Shown here piece by piece: positions 52,599-62,142 of a stretch of DNA of 64,000 nt. Within the stretch, counting starts at the first letter, position 1. Every line of letters begins with the position of its first letter. The notes beneath the pieces are model-generated. The model saw only the letters and a program-made list of their open reading frames with translations. It had not been told where the DNA came from and searched no databases. Both the position numbers and the translations under genes were made by a program. The DNA comes from Gluconobacter cerinus (lineage in GTDB: Bacteria > Pseudomonadota > Alphaproteobacteria > Acetobacterales > Acetobacteraceae). Location: positions 682,001 through 746,000 of the forward strand of contig NZ_BEWM01000001.1 in assembly GCF_002723935.1 (NCBI RefSeq), written 5' to 3'.

Positions 52599-53192
52599 GT
52601 GAGCTGGTTTTACGAAGAACACGGAAGCCGCAAAGGCCCGCTTTCTGAAGATGGTATGCGTGCCCTCATCTCGACCGGCAGTATTGAGCACTCAACTCTG
52701 TGCTGGACCGAAGCCTTCGGTGCGGAATGGCATCCGGCAGGCAGTTGCGCGTTCTGGCCGCCCCAGCCCGAAGGGGTCCCGCCTGCTCTGCCCCCCAGCA
52801 GGGTCTCGAACCGCTGGGCCTGGCTGAGTATTCTTGGGCCCTTCGTCAGCAGCATGATCGTCAATGTTCTGGCCTGGTTCGGTAACATCCCTGACCGCCA
52901 GTCCAGCATCATCGCCGTTCTTCTCAGCTTTGCGATCATCTTCACGTCCATGCTGACAGATCGCCGCGCCCTGATTGCTGCAGGCTTCCGTCCCGGCTCT
53001 GCATTCTGGATCCTGATCCCGCCACTCTATTTCTGGCGGCGTATCCAGTTTGTTGGCAAAGGAATGCTGCTGTTTTTCCTGTCGCTGCTGGTCTTCCTGT
53101 TCCAGTTCGTGCCGTCTTTTTCAGAAAGCTGGCACATCATGCACAACCCGAATGGCCTCTCCAGCTACGTCTCCAAACACTACGATCTCTGA
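52599..53192 (+). CDS. GYF_2 (DUF4339) domain membrane protein
   Basis: 197 aa from a GTG with AAGGA six bases upstream. Residues 1-55 form a GYF_2 domain (SWFYEEHGSRKGPLSEDGMRAL, in two pieces, then W-x-E-x-F-G-A-E-W-H-P). After a Pro-rich linker come about four hydrophobic segments between residues 70 and 185. Such proteins may link membrane complexes to proline-rich partners; the specific role is unknown. It converges on a GT4 gene with only 9 bases between stops. Confidence 0.65.
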   Translation: MSWFYEEHGSRKGPLSEDGMRALISTGSIEHSTLCWTEAFGAEWHPAGSCAFWPPQPEGVPPALPPSRVSNRWAWLSILGPFVSSMIVNVLAWFGNIPDRQSSIIAVLLSFAIIFTSMLTDRRALIAAGFRPGSAFWILIPPLYFWRRIQFVGKGMLLFFLSLLVFLFQFVPSFSESWHIMHNPNGLSSYVSKHYDL

Positions 53193-53201
53193 TCGCGATA
53201 C

Positions 53202-54233
53202 TCAGCAGAAACGGCGATAGAACTGCTCTGTCTTGAGGGCCTGCTCTTCCAGCACATGGAAGGACAGGTCCCATGTTCTGCCAGGCTGCTGCCTCAGGCG
53301 CACAAGCCCGGCGGCAAGTGCGTCGATACAGTCTGGCTTAACCAGACAGTCGGATACATTTTCAAGAATATCCAGAACACCGCCTGCTGCTGTCGCGCAT
53401 ACCGGTAGTCCTGCCGCCATCGCTTCCAGCAGCACCAGCCCGAACGGCTCCCGTCTGGAGGGCAGAACAAATCCGTCAAACGCACAGAACACGTCCGGCA
53501 CATCTGACCGGTAGCCCGCGAAAATGATGCGATCCCTGTACTCTGCGCAGACGTTTTCAAGCCGCGCACGTTCTGGGCCGTCCCCAATCAGAACAAGGTA
53601 AGTGTCAGGTGGCAGAGCGGCCTGTCTCCAGGCCTGAAGGAGACAATCAAACCGTTTCTCTTCCACCATTCTTCCAACGGCACAGATCACAAAAGCTTCC
53701 GGTGGAAGGCGATGCTCCTGCCGGAAGCCTTCCCGAAGCTTGGTACGCTCCGGATGGCAGAGGACGGAAGGAATGGTCCAGTTTGCAATCACTGCGCTCT
53801 GGTTTCGACAACCTGCTGGCAGGCTGGCCTGTTGCCACCGGGCAATGCAGATCAGGCCGTCATGTTTTCCATAAGTTCTGGCACGATAAGCATTGTGGAG
53901 CGTACCGATGACGGGGGTCTCACCCATCAGTCCCAGAGTCTTCAAAACCCCTGCCCGGATCGACGCCTTACCCAAATGAGTATGGATGATATCGAAGGTC
54001 TCGTTCCATACCAGCGCCGTCAATGTCGGCAGATATCCTGCGCGATAAGCCCTTACGATACGGACCGAAGGCGAAAAGTGATGCGCAATATCTCCGCCTG
54101 TTCGAAGATCAGCGGTATGACGCTCCAGAAGCACCGTCACATCATGCGTCAGAGCCTGTTGGTTCGCGAGCTCCGCAACGTGCCGCTCAGTGCCCGCGAA
54201 TTCCCGCGTTAGAAGACAGTGAAGGATTCTCAC
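53202..54233 (-). CDS. Family 4 glycosyltransferase
   Basis: 343 aa GT-B fold. The N-terminal lobe starts RILHCLLTREFAGTERHVAEL. The C-terminal nucleotide-sugar site contains CAVGRMVEEKRFDCLLQAW and the E-x7-E motif SRREPFGLVLLEAMAAGLP. It transfers a sugar from an NDP-sugar, probably to a lipid or surface glycan. It is 11 bases after the gene for an unknown membrane protein (54245), so the two are an operon. Sugar and acceptor not known. Confidence 0.85.
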   Translation of the reverse strand: MRILHCLLTREFAGTERHVAELANQQALTHDVTVLLERHTADLRTGGDIAHHFSPSVRIVRAYRAGYLPTLTALVWNETFDIIHTHLGKASIRAGVLKTLGLMGETPVIGTLHNAYRARTYGKHDGLICIARWQQASLPAGCRNQSAVIANWTIPSVLCHPERTKLREGFRQEHRLPPEAFVICAVGRMVEEKRFDCLLQAWRQAALPPDTYLVLIGDGPERARLENVCAEYRDRIIFAGYRSDVPDVFCAFDGFVLPSRREPFGLVLLEAMAAGLPVCATAAGGVLDILENVSDCLVKPDCIDALAAGLVRLRQQPGRTWDLSFHVLEEQALKTEQFYRRFC

Positions 54234-54244
54234 TGCCGTCTCCT

Positions 54245-54778
54245 TCAGCGAATACTACCGTTCCCGGCCCAGACGCCTTCAATGATAGGGCCTGTCCGCG
54301 AAGACATCCGCTGTCGGGGTGGCTGAGGCTGGCAGGCCACAAAATACAGACCGATCACAAACGTTAGCTGAGACAGCGTCATGAGCTGGGACAGAATCCA
54401 GCCAATACCAACTCCGTCCAGGCTGCGGAAAAGCTGATAGATGAGGAATGCCATGGCGATCATCCGCATGCTCAGCATCATGGGGCGAAGGGGATTCAGC
54501 ATGTTTGGCCGGATCATCGGGATCGTTTTTTTCATGCCCAGAAAGAATGCAAGGTTCATGAACCAGATCAGCGATGTATCCACCACACCGCCCATCGTTG
54601 CGCCAAACAGCACAATCGGCAGAAGCAGCGCTGCGCCGTTCAGCATTAATGAGCCAAGCTGAAAGCTCATGCCCAACTGCACAACGGGAAGAACTGACGG
54701 CAGTCTGTTCGCGACAGGCTGAAAGAGCCGGTCAATCAGCCAGTCATCAAAGCGGACGATAAAATTGGAAGCGGTCAT
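54245..54778 (-). CDS. Uncharacterised membrane protein
   Basis: 177 aa, not recognised. Four hydrophobic segments are seen (about residues 35-60, 65-82, 102-118 and 126-148), with a short cytoplasmic-looking N terminus (FDDWLIDRLFQPVANRLP) and a basic tail. It sits just upstream of the GT4 gene on the same strand. A role in glycan synthesis or export is a guess from that neighbour. Confidence 0.55.
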   Translation of the reverse strand: MTASNFIVRFDDWLIDRLFQPVANRLPSVLPVVQLGMSFQLGSLMLNGAALLLPIVLFGATMGGVVDTSLIWFMNLAFFLGMKKTIPMIRPNMLNPLRPMMLSMRMIAMAFLIYQLFRSLDGVGIGWILSQLMTLSQLTFVIGLYFVACQPQPPRQRMSSRTGPIIEGVWAGNGSIR

Positions 54779-54923
54779 AGTAGTTTTGTTCTTAGCGGCC
54801 TCTGATTGACCGCGTCACATGATTTTTTATTCATCCTTCAGCAATCCTCCCTCGGTAGACAGCATCCCTGACAGTCGATTTACTGCTTGGCAGAACATTT
54901 TACCCGTAGGAAGTTAATAACCT

Positions 54924-57623
54924 ATGCCCGGTTTCTCCCGCCTGACCCGTGTGACATTGCTCGCAGCCTCCATGCTGGCCCCGCCTCTCCTGACGGGCGC
55001 ACATGCTGCCCCTGCGGTGCCTCAGGCTGCCACGGCAGCACCGGCCTCCGTCACCCGTGCCACCTTGCCCAATGGCCTGCGTGTCGTGATTGTGCGGGAT
55101 ACTCTGGCGCCCGTCGTACAGACGATGCTCAATTATGAAGTGGGCTCCGTCAACGCACCCAAAGGTTTTCCGGGAACGGCACACGCCCTTGAGCACATGA
55201 TGTTCAACGGCTCCGAAACACTCTCCCGGGACCAGCTTTCCACCATCAGCGCTCAGCTCGGCAACAATGATAACGCCGATACGACGTCTGACGTCACGCA
55301 ATACTATTTCAAGGCCCCCGCTGCGGACCTTGATGTCCTTCTGCGGATCGAAGCCGGTCGTATGCGCGGGCTGAACATTACAGAGAAAGAATGGGCCCAT
55401 GAAAGAGGGGCCATTGAGCAGGAAGTCTCACGCGACCTGTCGAGCCCCATCTACCGTTATCTCTCTCAGGTGCGTGCCGCACTTTACGCAGGCACACCTT
55501 ACGAGCATGACGCACTCGGGACGCGTCCCTCTTTCGATGCCACGACTGCCCCGCTGCTGAAGCAGTTCTACAACTCCTGGTATGCTCCCAACAACGCCAT
55601 CCTCGTCATTACGGGCGATGTGGACCCGCAGGACACCCTGAAGAAAGTTCAGGCAGCCTTTGGCAATATTGCAGCGGCTACACTTCCTGCCCGCGCTGCT
55701 GTCACACCCACGCCAGCCAAGGCACAGTCCCTGTCGTTGGATACAGATCTACCCATCGGCCTTGTCACCATGGCCTGGCGGATGCCGGGACAGCGTGACC
55801 CGAACTATGCTGCCGTAACACTGCTGGCCGATGCCATTGCCAGCCAGCGCAGTGTGCTTTTCGGTCTGGTGCCGGACGGTAAGGCTCTGGACGCCGGGTT
55901 CATGTATGACCCGGATGCGCAGGCTGGCCTCGCTGTCGCCTACGCAGGATTCCCCAAGGGAGCCAACCCGGACGACCTCCGCCGGACGCTTGCGTCTCTT
56001 ATGGATGGCTTTCGCAAAAACGGAATTCCTGCGGATCTGATCGAAGCCGCCCGTCGCAAAGAGATTGCGTCTCTGGAGTTCAATGCGAATAGCATTTCGG
56101 AACTCGCAGAGAACTGGTCCCAGGCTGTCGCCATCCAGCATCTTGAAAGCCCGGATGATATGATCGCGGCCTTCCGGAACGTCACAAAGGCACAAGTGGA
56201 TGAGCTGGCCAAAACGCTCCTTGATCCACAACACGCCATCAGCGCCACCCTGACGCCGAGTGAAAAGGGCAAAGCCATTGGCGGTAAAGGATTTGGTGGC
56301 GCAGAGTCTTTCAACACGCCACCATCAGGCAAAGTCAGCCTCCCCGCATGGGCGGAAGAAGCCCTCGCACGGTTGAGCATTCCGGCCGCCGCACCTCTTC
56401 CCAAGGCCTATACGCTTTCGAATGGTCTGCACCTTCTGGTCCAGCCCGAGCATGTCAGCCATACCGTCGAGCTGATCGGCTCCATCCGGCAGAATGCATC
56501 CCTGCAGCAGCCTGCTGGCAAGGAAGGCGTCGCGGGCCTGACATCTGACATGTTCCTGTATGGCAGCACCTCCCAGGACCGTCTGGCCCTGGCCAGCGCG
56601 CTTGATGACATCTCGGCAGACGAAAGCGCTGGCCCTGGTTTCAGTCTCAGCACACTGACCCAGAATTTCAGCAAGGGTCTGTCCCTGCTGGCAGAGCACG
56701 AACTGCACCCTGCCTTCCCGGAAAAGGCCTTCCATGTCACGCAGATGGAAGCCATTCAGGCCCGGGCGGGTGAGCTTCAGTCTCCAACCTACCGCTTTGG
56801 CCGTGCCACGCGCCGGGCACTCGTCCCTGCAACTGATCCGACCCTTCGCGAGGCCACTCCAGCTACGTTGAGCAAAATTACACTCGCTGACGTCAAAGCC
56901 TATTACACCGCCACATATCGCCCGGACCTGACGACGATTGTGGTTGTCGGGGACATCAGCCCTGAAGATGCTCATGAACAGGTTGAAAAGGCTTTTGGCG
57001 GCTGGAAGGCTGAAGGCCCTGCCCCTGTCGTTGATCTACCGTCCATTCCTCTCAGCAAGGCCTCTCAGGCTGTCGTCGCAGATCCAGGACGGTCACAGGA
57101 TGACGTGAAACTCGTGGAGACCATTGGCATGAAGGTCACGGATCCTGATCGTCATGCTCTGGCTGTCGGAAACGAAATTCTTGGGGATGGGTTCTCTTCC
57201 CGCCTGATGCAGGATCTGCGCGTTCGCACAGGCTACGTGTACGGGGCAGGAAGTGCCTTCAGTTACTCCCGGACCCGCGGCTCCTTCGGCATCAGCTTCG
57301 GTGCGGACCCGGACAAAGTGAACAAGGCGCGCGCCCTTGCAATCAAGGATGTGCAGGATATGCGCAGCCAGCCTGTCTCTCAGGAAAGTCTGGATCTGGC
57401 CAAGGCGTCTCTGCTGCGTCGCCAGCCCATGGCACGCGCCAGCTTTGGCGCTCTCGCTGGCAGCTATCTGGATCTGATTGATCTGGGGCTGCCTTTGAAT
57501 GCGCCAGCAGAAGCAGCACAGGCGATTTACGACATGACACCTGCTCAGGTGCAGGCCGCGTTCAGCAAGTGGGTTCGCCCGGATGATCTCGCGCAGATCG
57601 TCCTTGGCCCACAACCGAAGTAA
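54924..57623 (+). CDS. M16-family zinc peptidase, secreted, two-domain
   Basis: 899 aa with a signal peptide ending AHAAPA. The inverted zinc motif HxxEH is His87-Ala-Leu-Glu90-His91 ([15 protein letters not shown]), and the distal Glu is in [11 protein letters not shown] (about 165-167). The second half is the non-catalytic M16 domain (from about 490). This is a full pitrilysin-type pair on one chain, like the large periplasmic peptidases of proteobacteria. It degrades small peptides. It has its own hairpin terminator. Confidence 0.92.
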   Translation: MPGFSRLTRVTLLAASMLAPPLLTGAHAAPAVPQAATAAPASVTRATLPNGLRVVIVRDTLAPVVQTMLNYEVGSVNAPKGFPGTAHALEHMMFNGSETLSRDQLSTISAQLGNNDNADTTSDVTQYYFKAPAADLDVLLRIEAGRMRGLNITEKEWAHERGAIEQEVSRDLSSPIYRYLSQVRAALYAGTPYEHDALGTRPSFDATTAPLLKQFYNSWYAPNNAILVITGDVDPQDTLKKVQAAFGNIAAATLPARAAVTPTPAKAQSLSLDTDLPIGLVTMAWRMPGQRDPNYAAVTLLADAIASQRSVLFGLVPDGKALDAGFMYDPDAQAGLAVAYAGFPKGANPDDLRRTLASLMDGFRKNGIPADLIEAARRKEIASLEFNANSISELAENWSQAVAIQHLESPDDMIAAFRNVTKAQVDELAKTLLDPQHAISATLTPSEKGKAIGGKGFGGAESFNTPPSGKVSLPAWAEEALARLSIPAAAPLPKAYTLSNGLHLLVQPEHVSHTVELIGSIRQNASLQQPAGKEGVAGLTSDMFLYGSTSQDRLALASALDDISADESAGPGFSLSTLTQNFSKGLSLLAEHELHPAFPEKAFHVTQMEAIQARAGELQSPTYRFGRATRRALVPATDPTLREATPATLSKITLADVKAYYTATYRPDLTTIVVVGDISPEDAHEQVEKAFGGWKAEGPAPVVDLPSIPLSKASQAVVADPGRSQDDVKLVETIGMKVTDPDRHALAVGNEILGDGFSSRLMQDLRVRTGYVYGAGSAFSYSRTRGSFGISFGADPDKVNKARALAIKDVQDMRSQPVSQESLDLAKASLLRRQPMARASFGALAGSYLDLIDLGLPLNAPAEAAQAIYDMTPAQVQAAFSKWVRPDDLAQIVLGPQPK

Positions 57624-57634
57624 ACACTCTAACT

Positions 57635-57663
57635 TCAGGCCGGGATATTATTTTCCGGCCTGA
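57635..57663. terminator. Bidirectional hairpin terminator
   Basis: TCAGGCCGG and CCGGCCTGA form a 9-bp perfect stem around an 11-base AT-rich loop, between the M16 peptidase gene (+) and the SMR-like gene (-). Confidence 0.75.
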
Positions 57664-57668
57664 TCCCT

Positions 57669-57998
57669 TCAACGCCAGACGGTCATCAGAACACCGCCTG
57701 AGACGATCAGCAGTCCACCGATGCAGACAGGTAAGGTCAGGGTCTGACCAAAAGCAAAATACGCCACGACCTGAGCTGCGATAAAAAACAGTGCAACATA
57801 GACGCCCATCAATCGCCCGAAGTCCCAGTCGGGAAGATTGACGGTTATTCCGTAAATCAGCAGCACAAGCGCGCCGGCTGATATAAAGCCCACACGTCCC
57901 AGACCGGCCGTATGCAGGCCGGTTCGCACGAGGGCATCACCACCGACCTCCAGAAATGCAGCGATCAGCAACAACGCCATAAGCCAGATGGTTTGCAT
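57669..57998 (-). CDS. Small four-helix membrane protein, SMR-transporter-like
   Basis: 109 aa with four membrane helices filling the chain, Glu17 in the first helix (AAFLEVGGDALVR), the size and layout of small multidrug resistance or drug/metabolite transporters. It lacks strong signature motifs beyond the early Glu, so YnfA/UPF0060-like or another small family is possible. No operon partner. Function unproven. Confidence 0.6.
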   Translation of the reverse strand: MQTIWLMALLLIAAFLEVGGDALVRTGLHTAGLGRVGFISAGALVLLIYGITVNLPDWDFGRLMGVYVALFFIAAQVVAYFAFGQTLTLPVCIGGLLIVSGGVLMTVWR

Positions 57999-58014
57999 TT
58001 CCGAATATCCTTAC

Positions 58015-58044
58015 AAAAAAGCCGGGCACAACAGCCCGGCTTTT
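58015..58044 (-). terminator. Intrinsic terminator of the glycosyltransferase cluster
   Basis: AAAAGCCGGGC and GCCCGGCTTTT pair perfectly (11 bp) around ACAACA. On the minus strand the stem is followed by a T run, as expected after the CgeB-like gene. Confidence 0.88.
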
Positions 58045-58071
58045 AATAAAATCACAAATTCCAGTCGCTTT

Positions 58072-59094
58072 TCAGCCAAGGAAGCCCTCAGCCTGAAGAA
58101 CCGACAGGGCCTGCTGGATGCGGTGCTTGTAAAGATGCTGTTCCATCGTTCTGGCCTGTGCCTTACGGCTCATAGCAAGACGAGCTTCATCATCTCCGAT
58201 GTACTTCTCTACAAGCCGCTCAAAATCGATCCGGTTTGAGAAGACCGGAATTTCGTCTGCATTATAATACCGACGAAGCTCATGCGTATCTTCATGAAAG
58301 ACCTGAAACGCGCCTGCCAGAGCGGCTTCGAACGTCCGCGGGCCAGGCGTGGAGGGGGCAATCACAAACCGCTTGTTCTCGAAGTGGAGTGAACGGCCAA
58401 GGTTCAGCACCAGCTTGGAACGGCGATACAGCTCAACCAGCTGGGATTTTTCAATACGGGCATCCGAGAAGCCAATGCCCAGCTCGCCCCAGCCAGGACC
58501 AACAATCTTGATGTTCAGGTTTCGCAGAACCGGAAGCAGATTGCGGACAATGTCCTTACGGCTCGTGAACGCCACACCGCAGAACAGAACATCGATCGTT
58601 TTTTCGACATTCTCTTCAATCGGCATGTAATGCAGGCTCGGGCTTGCAGCCAGCGGCAGGTGGAACACCAGATCACGCTGATAGAAGTTATGGCCCCAGC
58701 GATCACAAGAGAAAACGACATCGAAGTCATCGGCGATGCGATAGTTCGCATCCTGCTCATAGGGGTCTTCTGTGGCCCAGAAAACCGTGACAGCGCCAAT
58801 CTTCTTGGCCTCACGGCAGACCTCACCAAAATAGGTGCTTTCCGGCAGATATGACCCGATGGCGAAAACAATCGTTGGCTTCAGGATCTTGATGGACGCT
58901 GCTGCCGCAGAAATGTGAACAGCCGTAACGTTCTCTTCGCCAAAGCACTCACCCCATCCATCCATGATCGATTCACGGATCTGGGCATTGGCCTGACTTT
59001 CATAGCGGCCGCCACTGCACACCAGAACACGTCCGGTCAGGCCAGACACTTTCCGCTCCGTTTCAGAGGAACGATCTTTCACTTCTGTCGACAT
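58072..59094 (-). CDS. CgeB-like glycosyltransferase
   Basis: 340 aa from the ATG at 59094, where AGGTGAG precedes it; alternative ATGs at 59121 and a longer frame to 59154 are less well supported. The CgeB/GT1-like fold is suggested by FFGVAFTSRKDI in its local form FCGVAFTSRKDIVRN, by the RRSKLVLNLGRSLHFE stretch, and by PSTPGPRTFEAALAGAFQVFHED. Members of this family act in spore-coat or surface glycan decoration. It ends the cluster of three same-strand glycosyltransferase genes. Sugar unknown. Confidence 0.75.
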   Translation of the reverse strand: MSTEVKDRSSETERKVSGLTGRVLVCSGGRYESQANAQIRESIMDGWGECFGEENVTAVHISAAAASIKILKPTIVFAIGSYLPESTYFGEVCREAKKIGAVTVFWATEDPYEQDANYRIADDFDVVFSCDRWGHNFYQRDLVFHLPLAASPSLHYMPIEENVEKTIDVLFCGVAFTSRKDIVRNLLPVLRNLNIKIVGPGWGELGIGFSDARIEKSQLVELYRRSKLVLNLGRSLHFENKRFVIAPSTPGPRTFEAALAGAFQVFHEDTHELRRYYNADEIPVFSNRIDFERLVEKYIGDDEARLAMSRKAQARTMEQHLYKHRIQQALSVLQAEGFLG

Positions 59095-59141
59095 AGCCTC
59101 ACCTGTTTCCTTAAACTTCATGCCCCGGGTGCGTGGCGTCT

Positions 59142-62123
59142 TCAAGCTATACACGCCTCAAGGATCTTGGACAGATCCTGTCGGAACCGCGCTGGTGCGC
59201 AATCCCGCTCCACCGCCTTCAGCGCTTCACTTCTCAGTCGGGCCCAGAGTGTGCTGTCCTGATAAAGACGGGCGACATGAGACGCAAATTCTTTGGCATC
59301 ATCCGCAGGCGCAGACAGCAATTCAACATCGTCTGTCCAGCCCACCTGCCCCGCCAACAAGGTCGTTACAACCATCGGCACGCCAAATGCGGCAGCTTCC
59401 TGCACTTTGAACGGTAAGCCACCGGCAAACCGCGTCGGCGCAACGAAGACGCGATGCCTGTTGAACAGCGGAGCAAGATCATGCACCGGACCAACAATAT
59501 CCACACGAGGGTGCCGCGCAAACGCACTCACATCCACCGAAGGATGAATAAAGCCCGCAATCGTAAATCGAACGTCTGACGGCAGAAGATCATCCAGAGC
59601 AGGGAGAACCTCCCCTACAAACCATTCAAGACTGTCATGATTCGGCGCGCCTTCATCGTGCAGCGCACCGAGAAAAAGAATATCTCGCCGGGCGTCGAAT
59701 GTGGCCTTCGTCGGACGGGTCCGCATTTCATGTCCCAGAACGGAAACATTTTCGTACCCGGCGCGACGCACCAGATCTGCATCATGCTCAGTAACCGCGA
59801 CGATCTGCTGGCAGTAATGAGCGCATTCCAGTTCCCGGCGTAGCATCTCATCAAAGCTCAATGCCGGCTTCGGCAGATCGAGCACCTTGATGCGCTCCAG
59901 CGTGCGTGGCGTGGAAATCACTTCCGTATCCAGCACCGCACCCGCTGTCGGCAGATAGCGGCTGGCCTCGTTCATGATAGGCAGGAGGCGCGCCATGTTG
60001 TGCGTGCGGCCAACCCATACCAGATCGTAATATCCGGCACGCGCCTGAATAAAATCCGGGAAGGTGGAAAGATGCTGATCCGCGATCAGCTCTACCGTCT
60101 CCGGGAAATCTCCAAACAGGTCCAGTTCACTCTGGTCCCTCGGGAGAAGGGGAAACACGGTGACCTGGTATCCCAGCCCCGCCATTGCTCGCACCACGTC
60201 ATTGGAACGGACATACCCTGAACCCAGACGCCTCAGAGGAAGGCGATCTTCAATGAACAGGATATGCTTGCGATCTGAACGACGCTCCCGCGCCTGCACA
60301 GCATTTCGAATATGAGCCGGCTGCTGATGCCGTAGAAAATCCTGATGTGCACGCGAAAAAATGCGCAGATTGGCGTGGATCAGCGTCTGAGATCCTACAG
60401 AGCCGGAACTGCCGTACTCAAGGTGCTCCACCACGACATTAGGATCATAAACAATCCGTGCGCCCATTTTGAGAATGCGGACACACAGATCCGTATCTTC
60501 AAAATAAGCAGGACGGTACCGCAGGTCGTAGCCACCCAATTGAATCAGAATGGACGACCGCACCATCAGAAATGCTGCCGAACAGTAATCTACGTCCCGG
60601 ACAAAGTTTGCTTCAGGAAGGTTCGGACTGTCTTCCCGGCGATATCCATAAGTTGCGCCATCACGCCAGATGATGGAGCCTGCTTCCTGCAAGCGCATAT
60701 TCGAACGAATGAGCTTGGCACCCACCGCACCAATATCATCACTTGAACGCAGACGCTGCAAAGCGTGCGCAACACTGTTTGGATAGAGCCGTAGATCGTT
60801 GTTCAGATAAAGAACAAACGGCGCATCGACTTCTGCAAGACCAATATTGCAGCCTTCCAGATATCCAATGTTATATCTGAAGCGCAGGATTTTAGCGCCA
60901 TGAACCATTTCGTCGAGACGACGTGTCTGATCGTGTGAACCAGAGTCCACGACAATAAGCTGAATGGCCCCGGAGTAATTTGCGCGCAATGACGCCAGAG
61001 CCTGCATTGTCAGCGCAATCCGGTCATAGACCACGACAATGACACTGAGTTCCGGCACGCCCACGACGGTGAAATCCAGCGGATGGCGAGCCAATGCCGG
61101 CAGAAGCGCTTCTGCTTCGCGCTCGAACACCTGCCTTGACTGGCTTTCTTCAATCTCAGGGGTTTCGACCAGCGAAGCACGCTGCCCCTCACCCATTCTG
61201 GCCGCAACCAGATGAGCAAAAGGGCTGTCATAAAGATGGTTCCGCACGTCGTTACGGACCTGCGGACGGCTCAGATGAGCGGCGAGATCTACATCGGCTT
61301 CAGGCGCACGCCCCTCATGTGCCCCGAACAGCAAAAAATGCTCATAGCCATTGCGGAAAGAGCCCATGTCCAGACAGGCGACCACATCTGGATGAGTGTC
61401 TGCATAGAAGCGCTCGGAGAACATTTCCTGCGGATCAAAGAGCCGCGGTGTTTCATTGGTGAGATAATGATGAAGCGCACTGCTATAGCGCCCTTCAGCA
61501 ATATCACGCCGAACGTCCGGATAGCGCTCCAGATACCAGACCGGATCAAAATACCAGGAGACACGTCCCGCATCCGCGATATCAGAAGGGAGGCTGAGCC
61601 AGGATGCAAACAGGCCAATCCGGCTGTCAAAATAGTCGGGATAACGTAAGGCGAGCCGACGACAGAGTTCATCGTCGAAAAAACGATGCCCGCTATAGTA
61701 GCGCGCTTCGCCAACTTCAAGATAATGATCATAGCCGTTGCAGAACCCCTGCTCCTGCAAGGAGCGTCGGGTCAGTTCCGGATAACGGCGAAGATAATCG
61801 ACTTCGTCAAACAGCCAGTGTGCCGAGTGACCATGATAGCCCTCGGCACAGTAGTGCTCAAAGCCAGACCGATATTTTTCCTGGATCAGGTCCCGGCGAA
61901 CATCCGCATAGGTTTCCCGATACCAGATCTCGTCAAAATACCGGTTGGGAGAATGGCCGTAGCGCTGGCCCGTCTCAAGATAAAACGCATGAAGATCCTG
62001 ATGGCCTTCATCGCGCATCCAGTCCCCAACCTCCGGATAGCGCAGCAGATACCACTGCGCATCAAACTGGCGCCAGCGAGGCTCGCGCGCAGCGGGAGAA
62101 GACTCAGGAACCGGATCGGACAT
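59142..62123 (-). CDS. Large three-part glycosyltransferase: HYL repeats, GT2, GT4
   Basis: 993 aa. Residues 19-275 hold five clear plus one degenerate repeats (see the repeat entry). Residues about 357-600 form a GT2 domain (PELSVIVVVYDRIAL, NND at 441-443 in VLYLNNDLRLYP, and FEDTDLCVRI). Residues about 618-990 form a GT-B/GT4-like domain (ILFIEDRLPLRRLGSGYVRS, then DILFLGALHDEGAPNHDSL and GGLPFKVQEAAAFGVPMV). Such multi-domain enzymes build surface polysaccharide backbones. It is 19 bases downstream of the GT4 at the window edge and 47 bases upstream of the CgeB-like gene, so one transcript is likely. Confidence 0.82.
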   Translation of the reverse strand: MSDPVPESSPAAREPRWRQFDAQWYLLRYPEVGDWMRDEGHQDLHAFYLETGQRYGHSPNRYFDEIWYRETYADVRRDLIQEKYRSGFEHYCAEGYHGHSAHWLFDEVDYLRRYPELTRRSLQEQGFCNGYDHYLEVGEARYYSGHRFFDDELCRRLALRYPDYFDSRIGLFASWLSLPSDIADAGRVSWYFDPVWYLERYPDVRRDIAEGRYSSALHHYLTNETPRLFDPQEMFSERFYADTHPDVVACLDMGSFRNGYEHFLLFGAHEGRAPEADVDLAAHLSRPQVRNDVRNHLYDSPFAHLVAARMGEGQRASLVETPEIEESQSRQVFEREAEALLPALARHPLDFTVVGVPELSVIVVVYDRIALTMQALASLRANYSGAIQLIVVDSGSHDQTRRLDEMVHGAKILRFRYNIGYLEGCNIGLAEVDAPFVLYLNNDLRLYPNSVAHALQRLRSSDDIGAVGAKLIRSNMRLQEAGSIIWRDGATYGYRREDSPNLPEANFVRDVDYCSAAFLMVRSSILIQLGGYDLRYRPAYFEDTDLCVRILKMGARIVYDPNVVVEHLEYGSSGSVGSQTLIHANLRIFSRAHQDFLRHQQPAHIRNAVQARERRSDRKHILFIEDRLPLRRLGSGYVRSNDVVRAMAGLGYQVTVFPLLPRDQSELDLFGDFPETVELIADQHLSTFPDFIQARAGYYDLVWVGRTHNMARLLPIMNEASRYLPTAGAVLDTEVISTPRTLERIKVLDLPKPALSFDEMLRRELECAHYCQQIVAVTEHDADLVRRAGYENVSVLGHEMRTRPTKATFDARRDILFLGALHDEGAPNHDSLEWFVGEVLPALDDLLPSDVRFTIAGFIHPSVDVSAFARHPRVDIVGPVHDLAPLFNRHRVFVAPTRFAGGLPFKVQEAAAFGVPMVVTTLLAGQVGWTDDVELLSAPADDAKEFASHVARLYQDSTLWARLRSEALKAVERDCAPARFRQDLSKILEACIA
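61299..62069 (-). repeat. Tandem HYL-type protein repeats in the 993-aa glycosyltransferase
   Basis: Six units of about 42 residues lie end to end at residues 19-275. The pattern is F-D-x-x-W-Y-L-x-R-Y-P-D-V-x-x-x-x-x-x-G ... H-Y-L-x-x-G. Clear copies begin near residues 20, 63, 105, 192 and 235; the copy near 149 is degenerate. A single related copy ends the GT2 protein at 21782. Confidence 0.7.
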
Positions 62124-62142
62124 AAAAAACTGACCCTCAGGT

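Noticed and set aside
59142-62123. DNA-level tandem repeat in the 993-aa glycosyltransferase
   Set aside because: The repeats are seen at the protein level only; the nucleotide copies have diverged too far to be a recent tandem duplication.
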